Positions 1 to 6,790 are shown, numbered from the stretch's first letter. The stretch is 14,683 nucleotides of DNA from an uncultured Eubacteriales bacterium (GCA_934481515.1 CAKSPO010000042.1:1-14683); one strand, 5' to 3'. Notes: generated by a model not told the origin, from the sequence alone. Translations and numbers: made by a program.

Positions 1-927
1 TCCGGCGACCTCGCGGCTCACACTTACAAGACCGAGTGGTCGACAGACAGCGCTAACCACTGGCACGAGTGCTCCGTCTGCGGAGATAAGAAGGACGAAG
101 CGGCGCATACGCCCGGTGCGGCAGCTACCGAAACAACTCCCCAGACTTGCACCATCTGCGGATATGTCATAAAAGCCGCGCTCGGTCATACGCACAACTT
201 CAATCAGAAGAATACGAGCGAAACATATCTCAAGTCCGCCGCAACCTGCACAAAGAAAGCCGTTTACTACTACTCCTGCACCTGCGGTGAAAAAGGAACG
301 GAAACCTTTGAGTACGGCGACCTCGCGGCTCACACCTACAAGACCGAGTGGTCGACAGACAGCGCTAAACACTGGCACGAATGCTCCGTCTGCAAGACCA
401 AGGGCGACGCAGCAGATCACGCTTTTGAGTGGAAGATTGACAAGGAAGCCACTGTCACCGGAGCCGGAGCAAAGCATGAGGAATGCAGGATCTGCGGATA
501 CAAGAAGGCAGCCGTTGCCATCGACATGCTCGCACCGAGTATCATGGACGACAAAAATGCCACGTGGAGCAAGGGCGATGAAAACGGACTGACCTTCAGG
601 TCCGACGCGGCATTCTCCGACTTTGTCGAAGTGCTGGTAGACGGCAAGACAATTGCCGCCGAGAACTATGAAAAGCGCGAAGGCAGTATCATCATTCAGC
701 TGAAAGCAGATTACCTTGCAACGCTTGCGGAAGGCGAACACACCATTACCATCCGTTCGGCAAGTGGCGATGCAACCGCCAAATTCACGGTGGAAGCGGA
801 GATTGCTTCTCCTCCGACCGGCTCAACCTATGTATGGGTCTGGATCATCATCGGTGTCGTTGTTCTCGGAGCAGGTGCAACGGCAGTTGTATTCATCATC
901 CGTAAGAGAAAAAGCGGCATAAATTAA
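1..927 (+). CDS. C-terminal part of a wall-anchored surface protein with Cys-rich repeats (5' end outside window)
   Basis: The frame is open from base 1, so only the last 308 residues are visible. Residues 1-170 hold Cys-rich repeats with paired CxxC motifs (CSVC, CTIC, CTCG, CSVC, CRIC) and HWHEC motifs, a pattern I associate with large clostridial surface proteins and which might bind a metal. Residues ~172-267 resemble an X2/Ig-like module: a 'VLVDGK..AAENYEKREGSIII' type core followed by 'YLATLAEGEHTITI'. The C terminus is a sorting-signal-like tail: SPPTG (bases 808-822), a hydrophobic span of about 20 residues, then RKRK. SPPTG fits the (S/P)PxTG motif reported for the Clostridioides difficile sortase rather than LPxTG. 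The protein is therefore probably exported and attached to the wall. Its ligand and full architecture cannot be told from this piece. Confidence 0.8.
   Translation, partial: SGDLAAHTYKTEWSTDSANHWHECSVCGDKKDEAAHTPGAAATETTPQTCTICGYVIKAALGHTHNFNQKNTSETYLKSAATCTKKAVYYYSCTCGEKGTETFEYGDLAAHTYKTEWSTDSAKHWHECSVCKTKGDAADHAFEWKIDKEATVTGAGAKHEECRICGYKKAAVAIDMLAPSIMDDKNATWSKGDENGLTFRSDAAFSDFVEVLVDGKTIAAENYEKREGSIIIQLKADYLATLAEGEHTITIRSASGDATAKFTVEAEIASPPTGSTYVWVWIIIGVVVLGAGATAVVFIIRKRKSGIN
4..393 (+). repeat. In-frame direct repeat, 78 bp, copies at 4-81 and 316-393
   Basis: The 78-bp segment encoding 'GDLAAHTYKTEWSTD...HWHECSVC' occurs at 4-81 and again at 316-393, 312 bp (104 codons) apart. I count three differences, two of them silent. 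Near-identity at DNA level points to recent duplication of a 104-residue unit within the surface-protein gene, and the array probably continues upstream of the window. Confidence 0.9.
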
Positions 928-940
928 GCGACATTTGTGG

Positions 941-967
941 AGCCTCCGTATCCTCTGTACGGGGGCT
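941..967 (+). terminator. Probable terminator of the surface-protein gene
   Basis: A 10-bp stem (941-950 with 958-967, one G-T pair) closes a 7-base loop 13 bases after the stop codon. The following bases (tcacttgt) are only mildly T-rich, so the call rests mainly on stem and position. Confidence 0.6.
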
Positions 968-1076
968 TCACTTGTAAAGGCGAAAGGAGAAAGCGAATAC
1001 CGAAACAAAATCGAGGGCATTGTATATTCAGGAGCAGGAGCGGATCTGAGAAACATCCGCACAAAAAAGCGGGCAG

Positions 1077-1104
1077 CCGGAGCACAGCGTTTGCTGTGCT
1101 CCGG
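1077..1104. terminator. Perfect 12-bp hairpin, possible second terminator
   Basis: ccggagcacagc (1077-1088) and its exact complement (1093-1104) enclose the loop GTTT. It lies between the surface-protein gene and the promoter of the first regulator gene. No run of T follows directly (cgcctcttggcatttt), so it may be a backup terminator or simply a structured spacer. The rest of 928-1146 shows only a 6-bp hairpin at 1040-1060 and no gene. Confidence 0.45.
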
Positions 1105-1146
1105 CGCCTCTTGGCATTTTCCGCCTCGACAGCTTCCGGGAACCGC

Positions 1147-1175
1147 TTGACAGCCCGGTTGGCACGTGTTATAAT
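1147..1175 (+). promoter_or_regulatory. Consensus sigma-A promoter of the first TetR gene
   Basis: TTGACA at 1147-1152, a 17-base spacer, and TATAAT at 1170-1175. Both hexamers match the consensus perfectly. The predicted transcript start is near 1182, about 50 bases before the chosen start codon. So strong a promoter on a repressor gene usually implies tight autorepression. Confidence 0.9.
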
Positions 1176-1186
1176 AAAAACCGGAT

Positions 1187-1206
1187 AATGTACATTGCAA
1201 AATGCA
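1187..1206. promoter_or_regulatory. Candidate operator: 10-bp palindrome plus TGCAAAATGC
   Basis: AATGTACATT (1187-1196) is a perfect palindrome and overlaps TGCAAAATGCA (1196-1206), just downstream of the predicted transcript start. The core TGCAAAATGC occurs in inverted orientation in the leader of the paralogous TetR gene (13272-13281). Position fits autoregulation by a TetR protein. Binding is inferred, not shown. Confidence 0.45.
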
Positions 1207-1231
1207 GATAAAGCGGAAGGGGAAAAAGCAT

Positions 1232-1882
1232 ATGGCTCCGAAGAACAAATTCACAAGGGAAGAAATGACCGATGCAGCCCTTCGCGTCCTGCAAAGGGGC
1301 GGAATTCACGCGGTGACGGCACAGAGCATTGCGCAGGAGCTCGGAATTTCCACAAGACCGATTTTCACCTGTTTTGCCACTATGGAAGAGGTCAGAAAAG
1401 AGCTTCATCGCGCCTCGGAGGAGCGGTACATGAAGTACGTGGAGGCGGGAATGCAATCGGAGATACCGTTTTTCGGCTTCGGAATGCAGTATCTCCGCTT
1501 TGCGAAGGAAGAGCCGGAGCTGTATCGCCTTCTGTTCCTGAGTGCTCCGGCGGAAGGCAGAGAAGCGGCTGAGAACGGCACGATGGAGGAAATGAAGCGG
1601 TCGCAGGAATCCGTCCGACCATACCTCATGAACATTTATCACTTTGACAGACCGGAAGCCGATCGCTATTTCAGAGACCTCTGGCTGGTGGTACACAGCC
1701 TTGCAACCCTGATCGTCACCGGCAGCTGTCCTTACGACGAGCGCGAGATTGGGCAGATCCTGACCGGCTTCAGCGTCAGCATATGCAAGGCAATCAAGGA
1801 AATTCCCGGCTTTGCGGAGGGAAACTTTGAGCGGAATCAGGTGTTTTATGAACTGACCGGAACAAAAAAGACCAAAGCCTGA
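1232..1882 (+). CDS. TetR/AcrR-family transcriptional regulator (paralogue of the one at 13366)
   Basis: This is a 216-residue protein, the usual TetR size. The N-terminal three-helix DNA-binding domain covers residues ~6-54, with the helix-turn-helix around 'TAQSIAQELGIS' and the recognition helix 'TRPIFTCFATMEEV'. The rest is a helical ligand-binding and dimer domain with no recognisable ligand motif. I chose the ATG at 1232 because GGAAGGGG (1215-1222) is well spaced before it; an in-frame ATG at 1202 lies too near the transcript start and has no such site. The gene has its own consensus promoter and is followed 108 bp later by the phosphorylase gene. It shares 'PIFT.F..M.E', 'GMQ..RF.KE.P.L..LLF.S' and other blocks with the second regulator, so the two are clear paralogues. 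Target and effector are unknown. Confidence 0.9.
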   Translation: MAPKNKFTREEMTDAALRVLQRGGIHAVTAQSIAQELGISTRPIFTCFATMEEVRKELHRASEERYMKYVEAGMQSEIPFFGFGMQYLRFAKEEPELYRLLFLSAPAEGREAAENGTMEEMKRSQESVRPYLMNIYHFDRPEADRYFRDLWLVVHSLATLIVTGSCPYDEREIGQILTGFSVSICKAIKEIPGFAEGNFERNQVFYELTGTKKTKA

Positions 1883-1990
1883 AAAATGAAAGCCTCCGAT
1901 TCCGGAGAGGCACCGAACAGACGCTTGGATTGTGGAGGTGCAAAGGCACCGACCCGAACCTATAAAACGAAAAACACGGAGGAAAATCAC

Positions 1991-2716
1991 ATGGCACAGG
2001 AATATCCAACCGCACATATTCAGGCAACCCCGGAGGACTTTGCACCCACAGTGCTGATGCCGGGAGATCCGTTGCGTTCGGAAATGATCGCAAAGACCTA
2101 TCTGGAAAACGCAAAGCTGATCAATAATGTCCGGGGCGTACAAGGCTACACCGGAACATACCGGGGAAAACGCGTCAGTGTCATGGCAAGCGGCATGGGT
2201 ATGCCGTCCATGGGAATTTACTCGTATGAGTTGTTCCGTTTTTTCGGTGTCCGGAACATCCTTCGCGTCGGCTCTGCGGGAGCACTGCATCCGGACATTC
2301 ACGTCAGGGATGTGCTCATCGGCATGGGCATGTCCACGGATTCCGCATACGGAGCCAATTACGGACTCCCCGGCACCTTTGCCCCTCTTTGCAGCTATCC
2401 GCTTCTGGAAACCTGCGTGAATTGTGCCAAGGAAAAGAACCTGCATTACCGCGTCGGGAACCTGCTTTCCACCGATGTTTTTTACGGCGACGACCCGACG
2501 GCAAACGACCGTTGGGCAAAAATGGGAATCATGGCAGTGGAAATGGAGGGCGCGGCACTTTACATGAACGCGGCACGGCTTGGCAAAAACGCGTTGGTCA
2601 TTTGCACCGTTTCCAACCACATCCTGACCGGCGAGGAGCTGAGCGCTGCCGAGCGCCAGAATTCCTTTGACGAGATGATCACACTGGCATTGGCAACTGC
2701 AAATCACCTCGACTAA
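1991..2716 (+). CDS. deoD: DeoD-type purine nucleoside phosphorylase, with Asn at the catalytic Asp position
   Basis: The 241-residue length matches the hexameric bacterial PNP family (E. coli DeoD, 239). The family cleaves purine (deoxy)ribonucleosides with phosphate to free base and sugar 1-phosphate, in cytosolic purine salvage. Visible motifs: His9; MPGDP (23-27) with Arg29; NNVRG with Arg48; LRVGSAG (91-97) with Arg92 and Ser95; VEMEG (183-187), binding the nucleoside ribose; and AAERQ with Arg222. In E. coli DeoD the general acid is Asp204 in TVSDH; here the motif reads TVSNH, with Asn209. The fold and phosphate site look intact, but base specificity or rate may differ (adenosine-preferring or altered). 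Start chosen at ATG 1991, behind GGAGGA (1978-1983). It lies 108 bp after the TetR gene with no convincing promoter between, so co-transcription is likely. Confidence 0.9.
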   Translation: MAQEYPTAHIQATPEDFAPTVLMPGDPLRSEMIAKTYLENAKLINNVRGVQGYTGTYRGKRVSVMASGMGMPSMGIYSYELFRFFGVRNILRVGSAGALHPDIHVRDVLIGMGMSTDSAYGANYGLPGTFAPLCSYPLLETCVNCAKEKNLHYRVGNLLSTDVFYGDDPTANDRWAKMGIMAVEMEGAALYMNAARLGKNALVICTVSNHILTGEELSAAERQNSFDEMITLALATANHLD

Positions 2717-2785
2717 CCTACCGACTCCGCACTCCTTTCTGACAAAAAGAATAAAGCAATCACTCCGACAGCATTTCCAACAAGC

Positions 2786-2827
2786 TCCGCCAAGCTTTCT
2801 CTGCATTTTGTAAAGCCCCTTGGCGGA
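2786..2827. other. Hairpin downstream of the phosphorylase gene
   Basis: tccgccaag (2786-2794) pairs perfectly with cttggcgga (2819-2827), with an inner gcttt/aaagc pairing. It begins 70 bases past the stop codon. No T-run follows on the plus strand. It could end transcription weakly or be a decayed repeat. The remainder of 2717-2900 contains no gene I can support. Confidence 0.4.
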
Positions 2828-2901
2828 ACGAATTCCCGCATATAACAGAAACGCAACGAACAGATTACCATTCTGATTCAACATTCCAAGTGAACTTTCC
2901 A

Positions 2902-3083
2902 TAAGCCTTCTCAAACGGCACGAGAAACAATGAGAGGCTGACGGATAACTTGCGCACAAAGACCAGAGATTTTGTCTGCAAAGGGCATTCCTCCAAAAGC
3001 CTTCTCCAGTGGGAGAAGGTGTCAGCCGCAGGCTGACGGATGAGGTGTGAACAGAACTATGGAGGCTTTTTTGCGCCCAAGCC
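2902..3083 (+). repeat. Repeat module 1: decayed unit, spacer, intact double-hairpin unit and tail
   Basis: At 2902-2947 a decayed unit keeps only its ends (taagccttctc ... ggctgacgga). A spacer follows (2948-2998). The intact unit at 2999-3048 has two hairpins: ccttctcc/ggagaagg (3000-3007 with 3012-3019) and gtcagcc/ggctgac (3021-3027 with 3031-3037), then ggatgaggtgt. A tail runs to gcgcccaagcc at 3083. Bases 2935-3068 recur at 3817-3950 with a single difference (T3010 versus C3892), so the module is a 134-bp near-perfect direct repeat flanking the DUF559 gene. No coding function is evident. Confidence 0.85.
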
Positions 3084-3165
3084 ACAACAATCAAAGGAGG
3101 GGCGGTGGACGAAATCGTTAGGTTATTGCTTTTTTTGAAAGCTACGATGAATAAGGAGCAGAATA

Positions 3166-3537
3166 TTGTTACCCTACAATAAAAAACTTGTACCTGTTGC
3201 AAAAGTATTGCGAAAGAATATGACTCCCGAAGAAAAACATTTGTGGTACGATTTTTTGAAAAGGCTTCCGTATAATGTGAGACGACAACACAATATTGGA
3301 AATTATATTGTTGATTTTTATGTAGCAGAAAAGAAAGTCGTCATTGAGGTGGACGGAATGCAGCATACCTTACCAGACCAAAGAAAACTGGACAACCAAA
3401 GGGATGCAACGCTTTCTACATGGGGAATTATTGTTTTACGCTATTCAAACGATCATATACGGAAGAATTTGAATGCTGTTGCAACAGATATTCTAAAAAA
3501 TCTTGGTTTGACCTTTTCCGATTTGAAACCATCATAA
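3166..3537 (+). CDS. DUF559-family protein, Vsr-like PD-(D/E)xK nuclease fold
   Basis: The 123-residue length is normal for stand-alone DUF559 proteins. The family core is plain: 'NMTPEEKHLWYDFLK' (18-32), 'RRQHNIGNYIVDFYV' (39-53), 'KVVIEVDGMQH' (57-67) and 'VLRYSNDHI' (90-98). Asp50, Glu61, Asp63 and His67 are the candidate active-site residues of a restriction-endonuclease-like fold related to very-short-patch repair enzymes; a cellular role is not established for the family. The start is TTG at 3166, supported by AAGGAG at 3153-3158. Hand-counted GC over 3181-3480 is about 36%, against 57% in a 60-base sample of the phosphorylase gene, so transfer is likely. The gene lies alone between two copies of a palindromic repeat module, which suggests it travels as a cassette. 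Confidence 0.85.
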   Translation: MLPYNKKLVPVAKVLRKNMTPEEKHLWYDFLKRLPYNVRRQHNIGNYIVDFYVAEKKVVIEVDGMQHTLPDQRKLDNQRDATLSTWGIIVLRYSNDHIRKNLNAVATDILKNLGLTFSDLKPS

Positions 3538-3601
3538 ATAATGAATGGGTTCAAAATCTACACCGGAGACATATTGCATTTTCACAATAGAGATTCGCTT
3601 T

Positions 3602-3702
3602 AAGCCTTCTCCAGTGGGAGAAGGTGTCAGCCGCAGGCTGACGGATGAGGTGTAAACGAAACTATGGAGTTTTTTCTTTTTGCGCCCAAGCCGTAGCGGG
3701 AC
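3602..3702 (+). repeat. Double-hairpin repeat unit with complete tail
   Basis: The same double-hairpin core as at 2999 (ccttctcc/ggagaagg, then gtcagcc/ggctgac and ggatgaggtgt), followed by an 'ACTATGGAG' block, a T-rich variable part and gcgcccaagccgtagcgggac ending at 3702. The unit sits 64 bases after the DUF559 stop codon in the same orientation as the others. Confidence 0.85.
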
Positions 3703-3785
3703 GTGGAGATTGCGTCAGTTGTATTACGGAATTCCACCGCACAAAAATGTGTCTGCATTTTAACCACCTGCAATCTTCCAACGGT

Positions 3786-3987
3786 AACTTCTCCAGTGGG
3801 AGAAGGTGTCAGCCGCAGGCTGACGGATAACTTGCGCACAAAGACCAGAGATTTTGTCTGCAAAGGGCATTCCTCCAAAAGCCTTCTCCAGCGGGAGAAG
3901 GTGTCAGCCGCAGGCTGACGGATGAGGTGTGAACAGAACTATGGAGGCTTGGTTTTGCGCCCAAGCCGTAGCGGGACAAAACCAAGC
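3786..3987 (+). repeat. Repeat module 2: two double-hairpin units around the conserved spacer
   Basis: A unit at 3788-3826 lacks the leading agc, then the spacer seen in module 1 follows (3827-3880), then an intact unit at 3881-3930 and a tail to 3977. Bases 3817-3950 repeat 2935-3068. The tail is enclosed by a perfect 10-bp inverted repeat, gcttggtttt (3947-3956) and aaaaccaagc (3978-3987). The rest of 3538-4040 has no gene; 3703-3785 contains an imperfect inverted repeat (gtggagattgc at ~3703 with gcaatcttccaac at ~3769). Confidence 0.85.
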
Positions 3988-4040
3988 CGTGAACATCAGC
4001 ACCACTTTGCACTCCTCCCGCAAAACAACCGTTTTATAAA

Positions 4041-4082
4041 ACCCGTGCCTGTAAACCAAGAAATCGGTTTGCAGGCACGGGT
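4041..4082. terminator. Strong, probably bidirectional terminator after spoVAF
   Basis: A 17-bp stem (4041-4057 with 4066-4082, one G-T pair) closes an 8-base loop. On the minus strand it follows the spoVAF stop codon by 23 bases and is trailed by tttataaaac; on the plus strand it is trailed by tgtttttctg. It thus ends spoVAF and also insulates it from transcription out of the repeat island. Confidence 0.9.
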
Positions 4083-4105
4083 TGTTTTTCTGTGCCATTC
4101 CGGCA

Positions 4106-5635
4106 TCAGGCGGAATCCCCGGAGCCGGATGCCCCGCCGTCGGTTTTTCCGGGCCCTTCTGTCCCGGCAGCACCTGCTCCTGCACGGCGGCGAACCTCCG
4201 AGCCACGCAGACGATCCTTCCGAAGCCGGAAGAAGAGCGACAAGAGCGCCTTTCCGTTAAAGGGAATGAGCGGATACAGATAGGAGCGCTTTCCGTTGAC
4301 GGTCTTGTTGGTTGCCAGGAGCAACAGAATTCCGAAGAACCCGATCCAGAATCCGACAAAATTGAATAACTGAATCAGAATCAGGAGCGCGATCCGCAGA
4401 AATTTGAAGGCATAGCCCAGCTCAAAACTGCGTTGCGTAAAGTTGGCAATGGCAACAAACGCCATATAAAGGATGACCTCCGGAATCAGCCAGCCGATGC
4501 TGACCGCAAAGTCGCCGAGAATCAGCCCTCCCACCACAGACAGGGAATTGGAAAGCATATCCGGCGTGTTCATGGATGCCAATCGGAGCACATCGATCAT
4601 GAATTCCACAAGGAGGAGCTGAACCAGTATCGGCAATCGACCTTCCTCCACCGGAAGCGCGAACCGGAGCCAGCCCGGTGTCAGCTCCGGATTCCGCACC
4701 AGCAGAAACCATGCAGGAATCAAAAGAAGCGTTGCCCAAAAAACCAGATGACGGACAAACCGGATATAGGTGCCGGTCAGCGGCGGAAAATAGAAATCGT
4801 TCGTTTCCTGCAAAAAATCAAAAATGGTACTGGGAAGCACCATGACATCCGGCGAATTGTCGCACAGAATCAGAACACTGCCCTCCAGAAGCTGTGCTGC
4901 AGCAACGTCCGGACGCTCCGTGTAGCGGATTTTCGGAAACGGATTGTACCAGCGGCGGTGAATCAACAGCTCCGCCAGGGATTCATGCCCCATTGTAAGG
5001 GAGCCGGTATCAATGCTTTTCAGCTTTTCCGAAAGCCGCTGTACATAACCGGGATCCGCACTTCCTTCCAGATAACAAAGCACTACATCCGTCCGTGAAC
5101 GGCTCCCGATGTTGAGATACTGCATGGTCAGCGCGGGATCGCGGATCCGGCGCCGGATCATTGCCGTGTTGAAGACCAGCGTTTCCACAAATCCGTCCCG
5201 CGCTCCCAGCATGACCCGATCGCTTTCCGGTTCCTGTACCGACCGCGTCGGATAGGTGCGGGAGTCAATGATGATCGCATACGCACCGAAGGTCTCTCCA
5301 AAGAGCAGGGAAGTGCCGGAAAGCAGCATCCGGAGCAGGGTTTCCGGATTTCCGGAGACCTCTGCCTCCACGTAGGGAACGTGATGCTCACAGAAATACC
5401 GTGCCGCGGCATCCTCTCCGTCCCCGTCCGGTGTCCCAAGGTTCTTCAGCGACAGAAAATAGATCATCAGCTTGTTCATCGAGGTGCCGTCCACAAAGCC
5501 GTCAATGTAATACAGCGTGACCTCATCGCTTCCGATATACAGCGTCTTTTTAATCAGATCAAAATTTTCCGACACCCTCAGCTCCCGGTCCATTTCCGCA
5601 ATATTTTCCCGATAGCTTTTGCACAATTTCAGCAT
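4106..5635 (-). CDS. spoVAF: Spore germination protein SpoVAF (GerA A-subunit family)
   Basis: A 509-residue protein, close to the SpoVAF and GerAA lengths of 480-495. It matches SpoVAF in the cytosolic N-terminal half: 'IDGFVDGTSM' (44-53), 'DSRTYPTRSVQEPESDR' (124-140), 'RDGFVETLVFNTA' (146-158), 'RRRIRD' (161-166), 'RYTERPDVAAA' (237-247). The C-terminal half holds about five membrane segments (~296-313, 335-352, 365-383, 385-401, 413-441). SpoVAF sits in the spore inner membrane and in Bacillus helps amplify germination. Start chosen at the Met behind GGAGAGG (5645-5651), not the upstream in-frame Met at 5773, which overlaps the divergent gene. Odd points: it stands apart from any spoVA genes here, and a Gly/Ala/Arg-rich tail of about 38 residues follows the usual end. 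It could be another GerAA-like subunit, but SpoVAF motifs fit best. Confidence 0.85.
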   Translation of the reverse strand: MLKLCKSYRENIAEMDRELRVSENFDLIKKTLYIGSDEVTLYYIDGFVDGTSMNKLMIYFLSLKNLGTPDGDGEDAAARYFCEHHVPYVEAEVSGNPETLLRMLLSGTSLLFGETFGAYAIIIDSRTYPTRSVQEPESDRVMLGARDGFVETLVFNTAMIRRRIRDPALTMQYLNIGSRSRTDVVLCYLEGSADPGYVQRLSEKLKSIDTGSLTMGHESLAELLIHRRWYNPFPKIRYTERPDVAAAQLLEGSVLILCDNSPDVMVLPSTIFDFLQETNDFYFPPLTGTYIRFVRHLVFWATLLLIPAWFLLVRNPELTPGWLRFALPVEEGRLPILVQLLLVEFMIDVLRLASMNTPDMLSNSLSVVGGLILGDFAVSIGWLIPEVILYMAFVAIANFTQRSFELGYAFKFLRIALLILIQLFNFVGFWIGFFGILLLLATNKTVNGKRSYLYPLIPFNGKALLSLFFRLRKDRLRGSEVRRRAGAGAAGTEGPGKTDGGASGSGDSA

Positions 5636-5674
5636 ACAGTTCCGCCTCTCCCGCAATACCGGATTTTCTTTTTT

Positions 5675-5702
5675 CAGTATGCACCGAAAAGCGAAAAAAT
5701 AC
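5675..5702 (-). promoter_or_regulatory. Possible sigma-G-like promoter of spoVAF
   Basis: On the minus strand CATACTG (5675-5681) resembles the sigma-G -10 element CATnnTA with one mismatch, and GTATT (5698-5702) lies 16 bases upstream as a partial -35. It is 40 bases before the start codon. Forespore expression would be expected for this gene, but spacing and both boxes are imperfect. Confidence 0.25.
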
Positions 5703-5771
5703 GCATACGAAACAGCGGATACGCATAGATTGTACAAAATCGGATATTGCAAAAGAAAGGAGACCGAAGTC

Positions 5772-6740
5772 ATGAGTCAAAGCTTTCGCCCGGAGGGCGG
5801 ATATCTCAACACGCCGGAGAATCAGGAGGCGACCTCCACCGTTGGCGCACTGGAACGGGCAATGCGTTCCGGAATGATCGTAGAGGGAATTGCAACCCTT
5901 TGTGACGAAAAAATGCAGCTGCATGTGGATTTGCATTGCGCAGAGGGCATCCTTTCTCCGGAGGATGCGGTGTATTGCCGCGACGGAGAGGAACGAAAGG
6001 ACATTGCCGTCATCACCCGCGTGGGCAAGCCTGTCGCCTGCCGGATCCTCGGCATCGACCATACCGCCTCTCCGCCGGCTGTTCGCTTATCCCGTCGGGA
6101 GGTGCAGAAGGACTGCGCGGAAAATTACCTTTCCTGCCTGCAACCGGGAGACATCATTCCTGCAAGAGTCACCCACATGGAACCGTTCGGCGCGTTCCTG
6201 GATATCGGATGCGGAATTTCTTCTCTTTTGTCGGTGGACTGTATTTCGGTTTCCCGCATTTCGCACCCGCGGGATCGGCTGATGGAGGGAATGCGCCTTC
6301 CCGTGGTGGTGAAGAGTGTTCAGCGCGAGACCGGAAGAATTTATGTCAGCCTGCGGGAACTGCTCGGAACATGGGAGGAGAATGCGGAAGCCTTTGAAGC
6401 CGGGAGAACCGTGACCGGGATCATTCGCAGCGTGGAGAGCTACGGCGTTTTCGTGGAGCTTGCACCGAATCTTGCGGGACTCGCGGAGGTACGCGAAAAT
6501 GTTGCGGAGGCGCTACGACGGAGAATCGGACAGAGCGTGGCGGTTTACATCAAAAGTATCTCCCGGGAACGGATGAAAATCAAACTGGTTCTGGTGGATT
6601 CCTTCTGCTCGGAGCCGCCCCCGCAAAAGCTTCGCTTTTTTATCGACCCGGCAAAAACACCGCATATTTCCCACTGGAGATATTCCCCGGCCGACGCAAA
6701 AAAGACGGTAGAAACGATTTTTGATACCGAAAATCAATAA
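5772..6740 (+). CDS. S1-domain RNA-binding protein (ribosomal protein S1-like)
   Basis: A 322-residue protein with two clear S1 (OB-fold) domains: residues 123-197, starting 'LQPGDIIPARVTHMEPFGAF', and residues 208-275, with 'VTGIIRSVESYGVFVELAP'. A more decayed domain is likely at ~33-108. This resembles the short S1 proteins of clostridia, much smaller than six-domain E. coli S1. Such proteins bind single-stranded RNA and may act in translation or RNA turnover; the exact role here is unknown. The last ~45 residues have no evident domain. Start chosen at ATG 5772 behind AGAAAGGAGA (5754-5763); the same frame is open further upstream but enters the divergent spoVAF gene. The 136-bp gap between the two start codons must carry both promoters; I see no good sigma-A site for this gene. 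Confidence 0.85.
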   Translation: MSQSFRPEGGYLNTPENQEATSTVGALERAMRSGMIVEGIATLCDEKMQLHVDLHCAEGILSPEDAVYCRDGEERKDIAVITRVGKPVACRILGIDHTASPPAVRLSRREVQKDCAENYLSCLQPGDIIPARVTHMEPFGAFLDIGCGISSLLSVDCISVSRISHPRDRLMEGMRLPVVVKSVQRETGRIYVSLRELLGTWEENAEAFEAGRTVTGIIRSVESYGVFVELAPNLAGLAEVRENVAEALRRRIGQSVAVYIKSISRERMKIKLVLVDSFCSEPPPQKLRFFIDPAKTPHISHWRYSPADAKKTVETIFDTENQ

Positions 6741-6790
6741 TAAAATTTAGTCTTATTATAATTATAAAATGAAATCAACAAAACGGAACC

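Noticed and set aside
1883..1990. Possible purine riboswitch before the nucleoside phosphorylase gene
   Set aside because: Only 5-bp hairpins (1894-1907 and 1937-1950); none of the conserved core of a purine aptamer was seen.
1169..3202. 677-codon open frame on the minus strand across the first TetR gene, deoD and the repeat island
   Set aside because: It lies opposite two well-supported genes with family motifs and ribosome sites. Its translation has no domain pattern and includes translated repeat sequence.
2999..3930. Repeated palindromes that could suggest a CRISPR array
   Set aside because: Spacing is irregular, units are long double hairpins, the intervening sequence is itself repeated, and no cas genes are present.
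4433..5098. 221-codon plus-strand frame inside spoVAF
   Set aside because: Opposite a gene with clear family motifs; the translation is rich in H, R, Q and K with no domain.
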